DNA of 64,000 nucleotides from Rhodocyclales bacterium (GCA_028292485.1 JAQGMG010000015.1:62001-126000), one strand, 5' to 3'. Numbered from the stretch's first letter, positions 1 through 7,541 are shown. Translations and numbers: made by a program. The notes: generated from the sequence alone by a model not told the origin.

Positions 1-298
1 GCAGTGCAGCCAGCGCGGCGCTGTTGTCGCGTATCAGTTCGAACCAGCGACGCATGATGTCAGCACGTTCGCGGGCAGGTCGATCACGCCAGCCGGGCAA
101 AGCCCTGTTTGCCGCGGCGATGGCGTCAGACGCATGGGTTGCGCCGAGATTGCTTACGTTGCCGAGAGCCTCATTGCTGGCCGGGTCGACTACCGCAAAA
201 CGATCTTGCGCAGCAATCCACTGGCCATTAATAAAAGCTTCAGTCTTGAAGAGTTCGCCAGCGCGGGCAACGCCGGGGTGGAGCGAGGAGTTTGGCAT
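1..298 (-). CDS. gabD: NAD(P)-dependent aldehyde dehydrogenase, N-terminal part (succinate-semialdehyde dehydrogenase-like)
   Basis: The gene runs off the left edge, so only about the first 99 residues are visible. Translating the minus strand from the ATG at 298 gives FKTEAFINGQWIAA, then a VVDPASNEALG segment and an AANRALPGWRDRPARERADI segment. This is the typical opening of the aldehyde dehydrogenase superfamily and is closest in feel to succinate-semialdehyde dehydrogenases of the GabD type, which oxidise succinate semialdehyde to succinate in GABA and amine breakdown. The catalytic Cys and Glu lie outside the window, so substrate assignment is an inference. Another ALDH subfamily remains possible. 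Confidence 0.8.
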   Translation of the reverse strand, partial: MPNSSLHPGVARAGELFKTEAFINGQWIAAQDRFAVVDPASNEALGNVSNLGATHASDAIAAANRALPGWRDRPARERADIMRRWFELIRDNSAALAAL

Positions 299-406
299 TT
301 GGCGTCCCTGCAGGATTAGAGCAGCGCTATTTGGCAAACGCTGAATCACTACGAAACCGCAATTATTGATCCTGCCGCGACTGCCAGATTTTCAGCACCT
401 GGAAAC

Positions 407-434
407 GAAAAAAGCCGACCAAGGTCGGCTTTTC
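407..434 (-). terminator. Rho-independent terminator after the small lipoprotein gene
   Basis: The arms AAAAGCCGACC (410-420) and GGTCGGCTTTT (423-433) pair perfectly around a 2-nt loop. On the minus strand the stem is followed by a T run, and it lies just after the stop of the lipoprotein gene. Confidence 0.85.
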
Positions 435-450
435 GTGCAACGCCAAAATA

Positions 451-651
451 TTACTTGGCTGGTGCGGACTGATCTGCAGGAGCTGCGGATTGGTCGGCCG
501 GAGCTGACTGATCCATAGGAGCTGCAGATTGTTCAACGGGAGCAGCGACGGGTGCCGATGCTTCAACCGCAGGGGCCGGAGCTTCTTCTGTCTTGCTGCA
601 AGCAGCAGTTGCCAGAGCAATCAGGGCTGCAACGAGGAGAGATTGTTTCAT
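451..651 (-). CDS. Small Ala/Pro-rich lipoprotein with a repeated DQSA tail
   Basis: This is a 66-residue protein starting MKQSLLVAALIALATAAC. It has a short charged N-region, a hydrophobic core and a lipobox ending at Cys18, so it should be processed by signal peptidase II and anchored by lipid. The mature part is low complexity, made of Ala, Pro, Ser and Gln with repeated DQSA units and no recognisable fold. A longer frame begins at 696, but the ATG at 651 is chosen because an AAGGGAA Shine-Dalgarno sits just upstream and the signal peptide begins there. It is flanked by its own terminator. The function is unknown. Such tails may act as spacers in the envelope, but that is speculation. Confidence 0.7.
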   Translation of the reverse strand: MKQSLLVAALIALATAACSKTEEAPAPAVEASAPVAAPVEQSAAPMDQSAPADQSAAPADQSAPAK

Positions 652-782
652 TGTTGAATTCCCTTGCAAAAATGTGCGGTGAGTATATTGAGCCAAAATT
701 CAAATCGGCCCTAATAGCCGATTGCGCATTCTAACATTCAATTTCAGCAATTGGAAAGGTTGTGCATTGCAGCGGTAATTGT

Positions 783-1916
783 TCAATGCCCGTCCTTTAG
801 GCGTATGAAGCCGTCTGCATACCATTCTGCCATCAGCTGCCATCCCTGATCCGACACGTCTTCCAGCTGCGTCAAAGTGCGCTCGTTGGCCAGGCGACGG
901 AAGACGCGTGCATCGTTCGCCGGGATGACAACCACTTCGCCATTCAGGAAAAACTTGCCGGTTGCGTAGAGCATCTGGGTGCGCAAATCCAGGCGGATGC
1001 CGCCGGCCATTGCGGTACGTTTGAATGTGACAGGAGTCAGTTCTTTCTGTGGGGAATCAAAAAACACATGGGGCTTGGGCTCCGAGAGATATTGACCCAG
1101 GAATTCGGTGACGTCCCGTTGCGCCCAGCGTATGCGCGATAACATTTCTGTCACCCGCTCTGCCATTTCGTCGGGTATGCGGGCCGGTGTAGGCGTGGCG
1201 CGCAGATCCGGGTCCGCATAGAGGCCTTCCAGCGCGAGCTTTTCCTCCAGGAAGGCCAGAAATGCCGAGCTCAACTCGCGCGCCGAAGGGGCGCGAAAGC
1301 CTATCGAATAGGTCATGCATTCGCCAATCGCCACGCCGTTATGCGCGTATTTTGGCGGTAGGTAGAGCATGTCGCCAGCCTCAAGAATCCATTCCTGGGA
1401 TGGCTTGAAGTTATTGAGGATGCGTAGCGGAGCGCCTTCCACCAGCTCGAGATTTTTCTGCGCGCTGACCTGCCAGCGACGTTGGCCGAGACCCTGCAGC
1501 AAGAATACGTCGTAGGAATCGAAATGCGGTCCCACGCCTCCGCCGTCTGTGGCGTAGGAAACCATGAGATCGTCCAGGCGAGTGAAGGGTATGAAAGCGA
1601 ACTGGCGCAGTAATTCGTCCGCTTCATCAAGACATAGATTCAATCCTTGTACCAGCACTGTCCAGGCGCCCGATTTTGGAAAATCGCGCTTGCGCAGTGG
1701 TCCATTGAGCATTTGCCAGCCGCCATCTTCATGACCGCCCGAAGCACAGACGAGCCGGGATTCAACATCGTCGTCGCACGCCAACTGCTTTGTCTGGGCA
1801 GGCGTCAGCAATCCTTTGAAGCCGGGCACGGCATTGCGGATGAGCAATGGTTTCTTTTGCCAGTACTCATCCAGGAATTGTTGCGGCTTCATGCCGCCCA
1901 GTAGCGTTTCGATCAT
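783..1916 (-). CDS. roxA: Ribosomal protein uL16 3-hydroxylase (JmjC/cupin oxygenase, RoxA/YcfD)
   Basis: This 377-residue 2-oxoglutarate/Fe(II) oxygenase is close to the usual YcfD length of about 373. Family members hydroxylate an arginine of ribosomal protein L16. The facial metal triad is visible: His131 and Asp133 in the PHFDSYDVF motif, and His192 in the PPKYAHNG motif, within a double-stranded beta-helix JmjC domain. The C-terminal third is the winged-helix-like dimer region ending in WYADGFIRL. The frame is open back to 2078, but MIETLLGG at 1916 is the natural start, since upstream codons read as non-conserved sequence. It is divergent from rlmD with 73 bp between start codons, so two ribosome-modifying enzymes share one promoter region. 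Confidence 0.9.
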   Translation of the reverse strand: MIETLLGGMKPQQFLDEYWQKKPLLIRNAVPGFKGLLTPAQTKQLACDDDVESRLVCASGGHEDGGWQMLNGPLRKRDFPKSGAWTVLVQGLNLCLDEADELLRQFAFIPFTRLDDLMVSYATDGGGVGPHFDSYDVFLLQGLGQRRWQVSAQKNLELVEGAPLRILNNFKPSQEWILEAGDMLYLPPKYAHNGVAIGECMTYSIGFRAPSARELSSAFLAFLEEKLALEGLYADPDLRATPTPARIPDEMAERVTEMLSRIRWAQRDVTEFLGQYLSEPKPHVFFDSPQKELTPVTFKRTAMAGGIRLDLRTQMLYATGKFFLNGEVVVIPANDARVFRRLANERTLTQLEDVSDQGWQLMAEWYADGFIRLKDGH

Positions 1917-1989
1917 GCGTGCATTGTACACAGCTGCATCAACCGGCCGGCGACGCGTAGAATCGCAGGCTTTTTCGGAGAGCATTGCA

Positions 1990-3300
1990 ATGCCGTTGTT
2001 GGCGCCTGTCGCGACCATTGAATCTTTGGACCACGAAGGGCGAGGTGTGGCCCATGTCGACGGCAAAGTGGTCTTCATTGAAGGCGGCTTGCCCGGCGAA
2101 AAAGTCGAGTATTCGAGCTACCGCAAGCGTGCGAGTTTCGAGCAGGCGACTATGGTGCGCGTCATCCGCGCCAGTGCGCAGCGCGCAGACCCGCGATGCA
2201 AATTCTTTGGCATGTGTGGCGGTTGCAGCATGCAGCACGCGGAGCTGGGGGCCCAGGTGGCAGCCAAGCAACGCGTCATGGAAGATGCGATCAAGCGTAT
2301 CGGCAAGGTTGATATCGGCAGCGTTTATCCGGCTATCTACGGCCCCGCCTGGGGCTACCGCTACCGTGGGCGTCTCAGCGTTCGTGTGATACCCAGGAAG
2401 GGCGGTGTGCTGGTCGGCTTCCATGAGAAGAAAAGCAGTTATATTGCTGACATCACCAGTTGCGAGATATTGCCGGTGCATATCTCCGCGCTACTTGTGC
2501 CTTTGCGCGGACTCATTGCGCGCCTGTCCGCACCTGATCGCATACCGCAAATTGAAGTCGCCGTTGGCGACGACCGCACGGTGCTGGCGTTGCGCAATCT
2601 GCAGCCCTTTACGTCCAAAGACAAGGCGACGTTGCTCTCTTTTGGCGAGGAACATGCAGTCAGCATGTGGCAGCAGCCGGGCGGGCCGGAAACCGCGTAT
2701 CCCTTGCGTGCCGGCGAGCCGGAATTTCTGCATTACACGCTGCCAGAGTTCGATCTCTCACTCAAATTCCGGCCTACCGATTTCACACAAGTGAATGTAC
2801 ATATCAATCGTTTGTTGATACGCCGCGCCATGCAATTACTCGATCCGCAGCCAAGGGAGCGCATTGCGGACCTGTTCTGCGGTCTGGGTAATTTCACGTT
2901 GCCAATTGCCCGCAGTGGCGCGACTGTAGTGGGCGTCGAGGGAAGTGCTGCGCTGGTGCAGCGTGCTGTCGAGAACGCCGCGGCGAACGGCTTGTCCGGT
3001 CACAGTGAGTTTCGGCTATCCAATCTGTTTGAGGCGACGCCGGAAAGCCTCAGGGCGCTCGGCCCGCTGGACAAGATATTGATCGATCCGCCGCGCGAGG
3101 GAGCAATTGCAGTCGTCAATGCCCTCAACGAAAACTTGCCCCGGCGTATCGTCTACGTGTCGTGCAATCCGGCAACCCTGGCGCGCGATGCAGCGGTGTT
3201 ATGTCACGAGAAGGGCTATGTGATGCGTGGCGCAGGCGTTGCCAACATGTTCCCGCATACCTCGCATGTTGAATCCATAGCCTTGTTCGAGTTGCCCTGA
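1990..3300 (+). CDS. rlmD: 23S rRNA (uracil-C5)-methyltransferase RlmD
   Basis: This 436-residue SAM-dependent enzyme methylates U1939 (E. coli numbering) of 23S rRNA. An N-terminal TRAM domain (about residues 5-60) is followed by iron-sulfur cysteines Cys70, Cys76 and Cys79 in the CKFFGMCGGC motif, with a fourth near residue 162. The Rossmann methyltransferase domain carries DLFCGLGNFTLP (SAM binding), IDPPREG, and the nucleophile Cys in YVSCNPATLARD. The start at 1990 is favoured over upstream in-frame ATGs because GGAGAG lies just before it and the TRAM domain begins at once. It ends at a strong bidirectional terminator. RumA/TrmA relatives share the fold, but the cluster cysteines and TRAM domain favour RlmD. 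Confidence 0.93.
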   Translation: MPLLAPVATIESLDHEGRGVAHVDGKVVFIEGGLPGEKVEYSSYRKRASFEQATMVRVIRASAQRADPRCKFFGMCGGCSMQHAELGAQVAAKQRVMEDAIKRIGKVDIGSVYPAIYGPAWGYRYRGRLSVRVIPRKGGVLVGFHEKKSSYIADITSCEILPVHISALLVPLRGLIARLSAPDRIPQIEVAVGDDRTVLALRNLQPFTSKDKATLLSFGEEHAVSMWQQPGGPETAYPLRAGEPEFLHYTLPEFDLSLKFRPTDFTQVNVHINRLLIRRAMQLLDPQPRERIADLFCGLGNFTLPIARSGATVVGVEGSAALVQRAVENAAANGLSGHSEFRLSNLFEATPESLRALGPLDKILIDPPREGAIAVVNALNENLPRRIVYVSCNPATLARDAAVLCHEKGYVMRGAGVANMFPHTSHVESIALFELP

Positions 3301-3317
3301 GCATGGAATGGCACCCA

Positions 3318-3347
3318 TAAAAAAACCCGCGTATGCGGGTTTTTTTA
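3318..3347. terminator. Bidirectional terminator between rlmD and the BI-1 family gene
   Basis: The arms are ACCCGC (3325-3330) and GCGGGT (3335-3340) around a 4-nt loop, flanked by A and T runs. It can stop transcription from both convergent genes. Confidence 0.9.
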
Positions 3348-3361
3348 TGAGCCGAAACAGA

Positions 3362-4039
3362 TTAGTCCCTGTCGCCACCAAAGATGCCCAACAGTGCCAG
3401 CAGACTCTGGAAAATGTTATAGAGGCTCAGATATACACCAAGCGTTGCAGAAATGTAATTTGTCTCGCCACCCTGCACGATGCGGTTGATGTCATGCACC
3501 AGCCATGCGCAGGAAATTCCCAGCAGCACGACAACAATACCCAGATACAGCGCCGGAATCTGGAAGAATATATTGGCAACGATGGCGGCCAACAGCAGCA
3601 AAGATCCGATAGTCAGGAATTTGCTCATTCCAGACAGATCGCGTTTAGTGGTGCTGGCGAATGTGGCCAGGCCAAAGAACGCAATGCCGGTCCCGCCCGC
3701 GGCCAAGGCAATCAGCGAGCCTCCGTTGGAGTACCCCAGCACGGATTGAATCAGCCGCGAAAGCATCAGCCCCATGAAGAAGGTGAATGCCAGCAGGAGT
3801 ACCACGCCGATGCTGCTGTTCTTGAATTTTTCAATGGCAAACATGAAGCCAAACGCACCCGCCATGAATACGATAAACCCCATTCCGCCAGTCAGCGCAA
3901 AGTTCATTTGCACGCCCAGCAGCGCCCCCAGCACAGTGGGCACCATGGTCAGAGCCAACAGCGCGTAGGTGTTGCGCAGTACACGGTTCGGGCTGTGTGC
4001 CAAGCCCATACTGCCGACGTTTAACATGCGATCTTCCAT
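3362..4039 (-). CDS. Bax inhibitor-1/YccA family membrane protein
   Basis: This 225-residue protein has seven hydrophobic segments spread over its length. It begins MEDRMLNVGSMGLAHSPNRVLRNTYALLALTM and ends with LGVYLSLYNIFQSLLALLGIFGG, both hallmark stretches of the BI-1/YccA family. E. coli YccA binds the membrane protease FtsH and limits its action, and other members act as pH-sensitive calcium leak channels. The role here is by family only. The ATG at 4039 is chosen because GGAGA lies six bases upstream; the frame stays open to 4333 but overlaps the tRNA. It converges on rlmD and shares its terminator. Confidence 0.88.
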   Translation of the reverse strand: MEDRMLNVGSMGLAHSPNRVLRNTYALLALTMVPTVLGALLGVQMNFALTGGMGFIVFMAGAFGFMFAIEKFKNSSIGVVLLLAFTFFMGLMLSRLIQSVLGYSNGGSLIALAAGGTGIAFFGLATFASTTKRDLSGMSKFLTIGSLLLLAAIVANIFFQIPALYLGIVVVLLGISCAWLVHDINRIVQGGETNYISATLGVYLSLYNIFQSLLALLGIFGGDRD

Positions 4040-4236
4040 TTCAATCTCCATCAAGAGTTGCGTATCAAGCATGCACACGCAAGCGTGAGACTCGCAGCTG
4101 CGCCAAGGGTTCCTGCACAGCGGCATGCTAACCACTTTTGGCAGGCTTGCATACGCGAGTTGGTCTGCTGCTTGCGCCAAAGGCTCATGCCGAATAAACT
4201 CGGCGCCCTGCAAATCGCTTAATATCGGTTTGCTTC

Positions 4237-4326
4237 GGAGGTGTGGCAGAGCGGTTGAATGCACCAGTCTTGAAAACTGGCAACGTCGCAAGGCGTTCGT
4301 GAGTTCGAATCTCACCGCCTCCGCCA
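4237..4326 (+). tRNA. tRNA-Ser (anticodon UGA)
   Basis: A 90-nt class II tRNA. The acceptor stem GGAGGTG pairs with CGCCTCC, the discriminator is G, and CCA is encoded. The anticodon stem CCAGT/ACTGG encloses the loop CTTGAAA, so the anticodon is TGA at 4271-4273. A long variable arm, as expected for Ser, precedes the GTTCGAATC T-loop. The last 19 nt are repeated downstream at 4503-4521. Confidence 0.96.
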
Positions 4327-4521
4327 TAAACACGGAATAGCCCCTTCAGGGGCTTTCTTGTTTATGCTGAATGTCACGCGCTGGCGTGACGCATGAGATG
4401 AGAACTCATGAGTTTGCTCGGCGGGCGCGCCCCGCCGGACGCCGCTTGCGGCGGTCCTGAGCAAGGCGAAGGATGGCGGATCGCCTTGGGGCGATACGAC
4501 ACAATCTCACCGCCTCCGCCA
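4308..4521 (+). repeat. Direct repeat of the tRNA-Ser 3' end, att-like scar
   Basis: The final 19 nt of the tRNA gene (4308-4326, including CCA) recur exactly at 4503-4521. The roughly 180 bp in between hold the tRNA terminator and several palindromes, for example GTCACGC/GCGTGAC at 4373-4390, and no gene. Integrases of genomic islands commonly recombine at tRNA 3' ends and leave such copies. No integrase is present, so this would be a scar or an empty site. A local duplication is the alternative. Confidence 0.6.
4339..4358 (+). terminator. Terminator after tRNA-Ser(UGA)
   Basis: The stem AGCCCC/GGGGCT (4339-4344 and 4349-4354) with a TTCA loop is followed by TTTCTTG, 12 nt after the tRNA 3' end. 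Confidence 0.7.
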
Positions 4522-4528
4522 GGATTTG

Positions 4529-4559
4529 AAAACGGCCCTTGATGGGCCGTTTTGTTTTT
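4529..4559. terminator. Terminator downstream of queD
   Basis: The perfect stem AAAACGGCCC/GGGCCGTTTT around TTGAT (4529-4553) is followed by GTTTTTC on the plus strand, with an A run on the other side. It lies 4 nt beyond the queD stop and can serve both directions. Confidence 0.85.
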
Positions 4560-4562
4560 CAG

Positions 4563-5024
4563 CTAACCTTGGCTATCAAACATCGCACGTGTGGCATCTG
4601 CCCAGCAATTGGGCGTTTCATACAAACGTACATTTTCCAGCACAAGCTGTTTTTCGCAGAGCTCGGCGATGCGAGGCGCAAGCAGGCGGAAAGCTTCCGC
4701 CGCCAGATTCTCGGCTGTGGGCACGACATCGAGCACCACGGTGCGATGGTCGTCCAGCGTCTGGAGAAACCCGAGAATCTGTGTATCGCCGCGATAAACC
4801 AGAAATGCATGGTCCCAGACATCCACGATGCTGGAACGCAGAACGGTTTTGATTTCCGAAAAGTCGAGGACCATGCCGTTGCGCGGATTGCCATCCTGCA
4901 GCGTGACGTCACCTGCGACAGTTATCTCTATGGCATAGCGGTGGCCGTGCAAATGGCGACACAGGCTGCGGTGATCGGGGATGCGGTGACCTGCATCGAA
5001 CTCAAGTCGTCGAGTAATCAGCAC
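4563..5024 (-). CDS. queD: 6-carboxy-5,6,7,8-tetrahydropterin synthase QueD
   Basis: This 153-residue member of the PTPS/QueD family converts dihydroneopterin triphosphate to carboxytetrahydropterin, the first committed step toward the deazapurine of queuosine. The zinc ligands are visible as FDAGHRI near residue 13 and HLHGH near residues 24-28, with the catalytic Cys just before them in LCRHLHGH. The C-terminal glutamate region reads LENVRLYETPNCWADA. The start ATG at 5024 gives the family's normal N-terminus (MLITRRLEFDAGH). QueG, a later enzyme of the same pathway, lies about 11 kb away at 15779, so the two are not in one operon. Confidence 0.92.
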   Translation of the reverse strand: MLITRRLEFDAGHRIPDHRSLCRHLHGHRYAIEITVAGDVTLQDGNPRNGMVLDFSEIKTVLRSSIVDVWDHAFLVYRGDTQILGFLQTLDDHRTVVLDVVPTAENLAAEAFRLLAPRIAELCEKQLVLENVRLYETPNCWADATRAMFDSQG

Positions 5025-5298
5025 GGGTTATTACCGAGAGAGGGCACGCACAAGGGCGAGGGTACGCACAAAGGCGCAAGGCACGCAGAAAAGCGGCCAA
5101 GGTCGGGCGGCCAAGATCGGCATTGTAGCGACAAGAAAACGCTGCTGCGATCCGGCGGATTCGCTGCGCAGCAGGCGGGAAGGAGATACCCACTGATAAA
5201 CCACAACGCAGTCAGGACTTTCGTCCTTATTAGTGCAAGGCAAACTGCGATGCGTCCGGGGGACGAAGTAAATCCGTCTCCCCGGCAAGGACGAAGAA
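5025..5298. other. Intergenic stretch upstream of queD with degenerate GCACGCA repeats
   Basis: No gene is supported here. Between about 5045 and 5095 the plus strand carries loosely repeated units of the form GGCACGCA / AAGGCGCAAGG. They resemble one arm of the CGCAGAG-type dispersed element seen at 34769-34941, but much decayed. The rest shows nothing recognisable. Confidence 0.35.
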
Positions 5299-5592
5299 TT
5301 ACTTTTCCTTCTTCTTCGCCTTGGCTTCTTTCTTCAGGTTCTTGAACATCTCGGATTTGTGAGCACGCAGGTACTCAATAACCTCGAAGTCGTCCTTACG
5401 GATTTTGTTGAGGTCGATTTGTTCAATGTGGACCAAACGCAGTAGCGCTTGCACGGGACGAGGAACGTTACGGCCGCTCTCGTAACGGGAACCGCCACTT
5501 TGCGTGACGCCGATCTTGGACCAGAACTGCGACTGATTCAGGCCCAACTTACGACGGATTTCGCGAACATCGATGTTTTCAATTGTTTTCAT
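5299..5592 (-). CDS. Small XRE-type helix-turn-helix regulator
   Basis: This 97-residue protein has a helix-turn-helix in the first 60 residues: REIRRKLGLNQSQFWSKIGVTQSGGSRYESGRNVP matches the XRE/Cro pattern with QSQF at the turn and SRYESGR at the recognition helix. A Lys-rich tail ends it (KNLKKEAKAKKKEK), which could add DNA contact. It stands alone, with no toxin-like partner next to it, so a simple regulator is more likely than an antitoxin. The upstream region to 5832 contains a perfect palindrome that may be its operator; that link is an inference. The target genes are unknown. Confidence 0.8.
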   Translation of the reverse strand: MKTIENIDVREIRRKLGLNQSQFWSKIGVTQSGGSRYESGRNVPRPVQALLRLVHIEQIDLNKIRKDDFEVIEYLRAHKSEMFKNLKKEAKAKKKEK

Positions 5593-6030
5593 GTCTGTGT
5601 ACCTGTGAATGCGATGCAGAAAATTGAATTATTCCTAGACCTCCGGGCCCGCATAGAGAGTTCTGGCATCTGTACACGTTCGCATGCACAAGGCATTCGG
5701 GCGTTACTCGACACGTCTGTGCTACCTCTCGCCGTCTGTTCTTATATCTGCGCCGCATTCTGCAGGGTGATTAGGCCCCGAAGGTATTGCGGCGCGGCGG
5801 GCTTCTGCTGGTCTATAACTTTAGTTATAGACGGCTAAAGTATAGATCAATATCTCGACAACATACAACCATGTCCTGCCTGCTTCGCAGGCCTGTTTTG
5901 AAAAATTGTGTAAGCTGCATCAACGCGCTTCCAAGCGTTCGCAGAAACGGCCAAAGTATATTGGCAGTGGGTGGTTTGGCGTATTCGGCTAAAATAGTCG
6001 GCTTTCCAACTTCAAGCTAGTCTCCGCAAG
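5593..6030. other. 438-bp intergenic region between the XRE gene and lysC
   Basis: No credible gene is visible. It holds the divergent promoters of the XRE regulator (minus) and lysC (plus), a perfect inverted repeat at 5811-5832, a GCCTGC/GCAGGC hairpin at 5878-5892 followed by CTGTTTTG, and a TAAAAT hexamer at 5990-5995 that could be a lysC -10 box, although no good -35 sits 16-18 bp upstream. No lysine riboswitch-like structure was recognised. Confidence 0.4.
5811..5832. promoter_or_regulatory. Perfect 9-bp inverted repeat, candidate operator
   Basis: GTCTATAAC (5811-5819) and GTTATAGAC (5824-5832) are exact reverse complements separated by TTTA. The AT-rich site stands out from its GC-rich surroundings. 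It could bind a dimeric regulator such as the neighbouring XRE protein, which is an inference from proximity. Confidence 0.45.
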
Positions 6031-7260
6031 ATGGCACTGATTGTTCAAAAATATGGCGGTACCTCCGTAGGTAATCCCGAACGGATAAAGAATGTTGCCC
6101 GGCGCGTGGCGCGGGCCAGCGCAGCGGGCGACCAGATTGTCGTGGTGGTTTCGGCAATGAGTGGCGAGACCAACAGGCTGATCGGCCTCGCCAAGGAGAT
6201 CCAGGCAACGCCCGACGCGCGCGAGCTCGATGTGGTTGTGTCGACAGGCGAGCAGGTGACGATCGGCTTGCTATGCATGGCGCTGATCGAGCAGGGCGTC
6301 AAGGCGCGCAGTTATACCGGCGCGCAGGTTCGCATCCTTACTGATAGTTCGTTCACCAAGGCGCGCATTCTCAAGATCGATGAAGACCGCATGCGCAAGG
6401 ATCTCGATGAGGGGCATGTCATCGTGGTGGCCGGTTTTCAAGGCGTGGATGACCTGGGCAATATCACGACATTGGGACGCGGTGGCTCGGACACGACGGG
6501 CGTGGCCCTGGCCGCGGCGCTGCATGCGGATGAATGCCAGATATATACGGATGTTGACGGGGTTTACACGACAGACCCGCGCATTGTTCCGGAGGCGCGC
6601 AAGCTCGATCGCATCACTTTTGAAGAGATGCTGGAAATGGCTAGCCTCGGATCAAAGATTCTGCAGATTCGCTCGGTGGAGTTTGCGGGTAAATACAAGG
6701 TGAGACTACGGGTGCTGTCCAGCTTCGAGGAAGGCGGCGAGGGCACCCTGATTACATTTGAGGAAGACATCAAGATGGAACAACCGATTATCTCCGGCAT
6801 CGCTTTCAACCGTGACGAGGCCAAGCTCACGGTGCTTGGCGTGCCTGATCGTCCTGGCATTGCGTATCAGATTCTTGGCCCGATTGCCGACGCCAACATT
6901 GACGTGGACATGATTATCCAGAATGTCAGCCACGATGGACTGACTGACTTTTCCTTTACGGTTAATCGCAATGAATATGATCGCACTGTAAAGATTCTCG
7001 AAGATGTGAAGACTCATGCAGCGGCGCGCGAGATTCGCGGTGACCGTTCGATGGCCAAGGTGTCGGTCGTCGGTGTCGGTATGCGTTCGCACGTGGGGAT
7101 TGCCAGCAAGATGTTCCGCACGCTCGCGGAAGAAGGCATCAATATCCAGATGATCTCGACTTCGGAAATCAAGATTTCCGTGGCAATCGACGAGAAGTAT
7201 CTGGAGCTTGCCGTGCGTGTCTTGCACAAGGCATTTGGCCTGGATCAGGTGGGCGGCTGA
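6031..7260 (+). CDS. lysC: Aspartate kinase
   Basis: This 409-residue enzyme phosphorylates aspartate, the first step toward lysine, threonine, methionine and diaminopimelate. The N-terminal kinase domain opens with ALIVQKYGGTSVG and carries VSAMSGETNRL, FTKARIL, and TTLGRGGSDTTGVALAAAL with YTDVDGVYTTDPR. Two C-terminal ACT domains follow, about residues 265-335 and 345-405 (VSVVGVGMRSHVGIASKMF; INIQMISTSEIKISVAI), which bind the feedback amino acids. Length and layout match the single-function bacterial enzyme. It is transcribed alone and followed by two tRNA genes. An internal start giving a separate regulatory subunit is known in some species, but I see no clear evidence for it here. Confidence 0.95.
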   Translation: MALIVQKYGGTSVGNPERIKNVARRVARASAAGDQIVVVVSAMSGETNRLIGLAKEIQATPDARELDVVVSTGEQVTIGLLCMALIEQGVKARSYTGAQVRILTDSSFTKARILKIDEDRMRKDLDEGHVIVVAGFQGVDDLGNITTLGRGGSDTTGVALAAALHADECQIYTDVDGVYTTDPRIVPEARKLDRITFEEMLEMASLGSKILQIRSVEFAGKYKVRLRVLSSFEEGGEGTLITFEEDIKMEQPIISGIAFNRDEAKLTVLGVPDRPGIAYQILGPIADANIDVDMIIQNVSHDGLTDFSFTVNRNEYDRTVKILEDVKTHAAAREIRGDRSMAKVSVVGVGMRSHVGIASKMFRTLAEEGINIQMISTSEIKISVAIDEKYLELAVRVLHKAFGLDQVGG

Positions 7261-7315
7261 TTACGAACGCGTTGATTGACGCGCGGGCGTGCTGCCGCTA
7301 ACATGCGCGCTCTTT

Positions 7316-7408
7316 GGAGAAGTGGCCGAGTGGTCGAAGGCACTCCCCTGCTAAGGGAGCATACGGTCAAAAACTGTATCAAGGGTTCGAATCCCTTCTT
7401 CTCCGCCA
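7316..7408 (+). tRNA. tRNA-Ser (anticodon GCU)
   Basis: A 93-nt class II tRNA. The acceptor stem GGAGAAG/CTTCTCC has a G discriminator and encoded CCA. The anticodon stem CTCCC/GGGAG encloses CTGCTAA, giving GCT at 7350-7352. The long variable arm and GGTTCGAATCC T-arm are intact. Confidence 0.96.
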
Positions 7409-7416
7409 AAAGATGG

Positions 7417-7445
7417 TTGCGTGATTGTTGCACTGCTTATACAAT
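7417..7445 (+). promoter_or_regulatory. Probable sigma-70 promoter of tRNA-Arg
   Basis: TTGCGT (7417-7422) and TACAAT (7440-7445) are separated by 17 bp, and the -10 box ends 12 nt before the tRNA. The -10 matches consensus at five of six positions; the -35 is weak. Confidence 0.5.
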
Positions 7446-7457
7446 CTCGCTCCTTTA

Positions 7458-7534
7458 GCGCCCGTAGCTCATCTGGATAGAGTACTTGGCTACGAACCAA
7501 GGGGTAGGAAGTTCGAATCTTTCCGGGCGCACCA
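7458..7534 (+). tRNA. tRNA-Arg (anticodon ACG)
   Basis: A 77-nt tRNA. The acceptor stem GCGCCCG/CGGGCGC has an A discriminator and encoded CCA. The anticodon stem CTTGG/CCAAG encloses CTACGAA, so the anticodon is ACG (7492-7494), whose A34 is normally edited to inosine. Confidence 0.96.
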
Positions 7535-7541
7535 GAACCAG

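Noticed and set aside
5040-5100. Possible CRISPR-like short tandem repeats upstream of queD
   Set aside because: Units are degenerate, of uneven spacing and without spacers; no cas genes are present.
5299-5592. XRE protein as antitoxin of a toxin-antitoxin pair
   Set aside because: No small toxin-like gene lies next to it on the same strand within a few hundred bases.
5593-6030. Possible lysine riboswitch before lysC
   Set aside because: The leader shows only short unconnected hairpins and not the multi-helix layout of that riboswitch; the class is not typical of betaproteobacteria.
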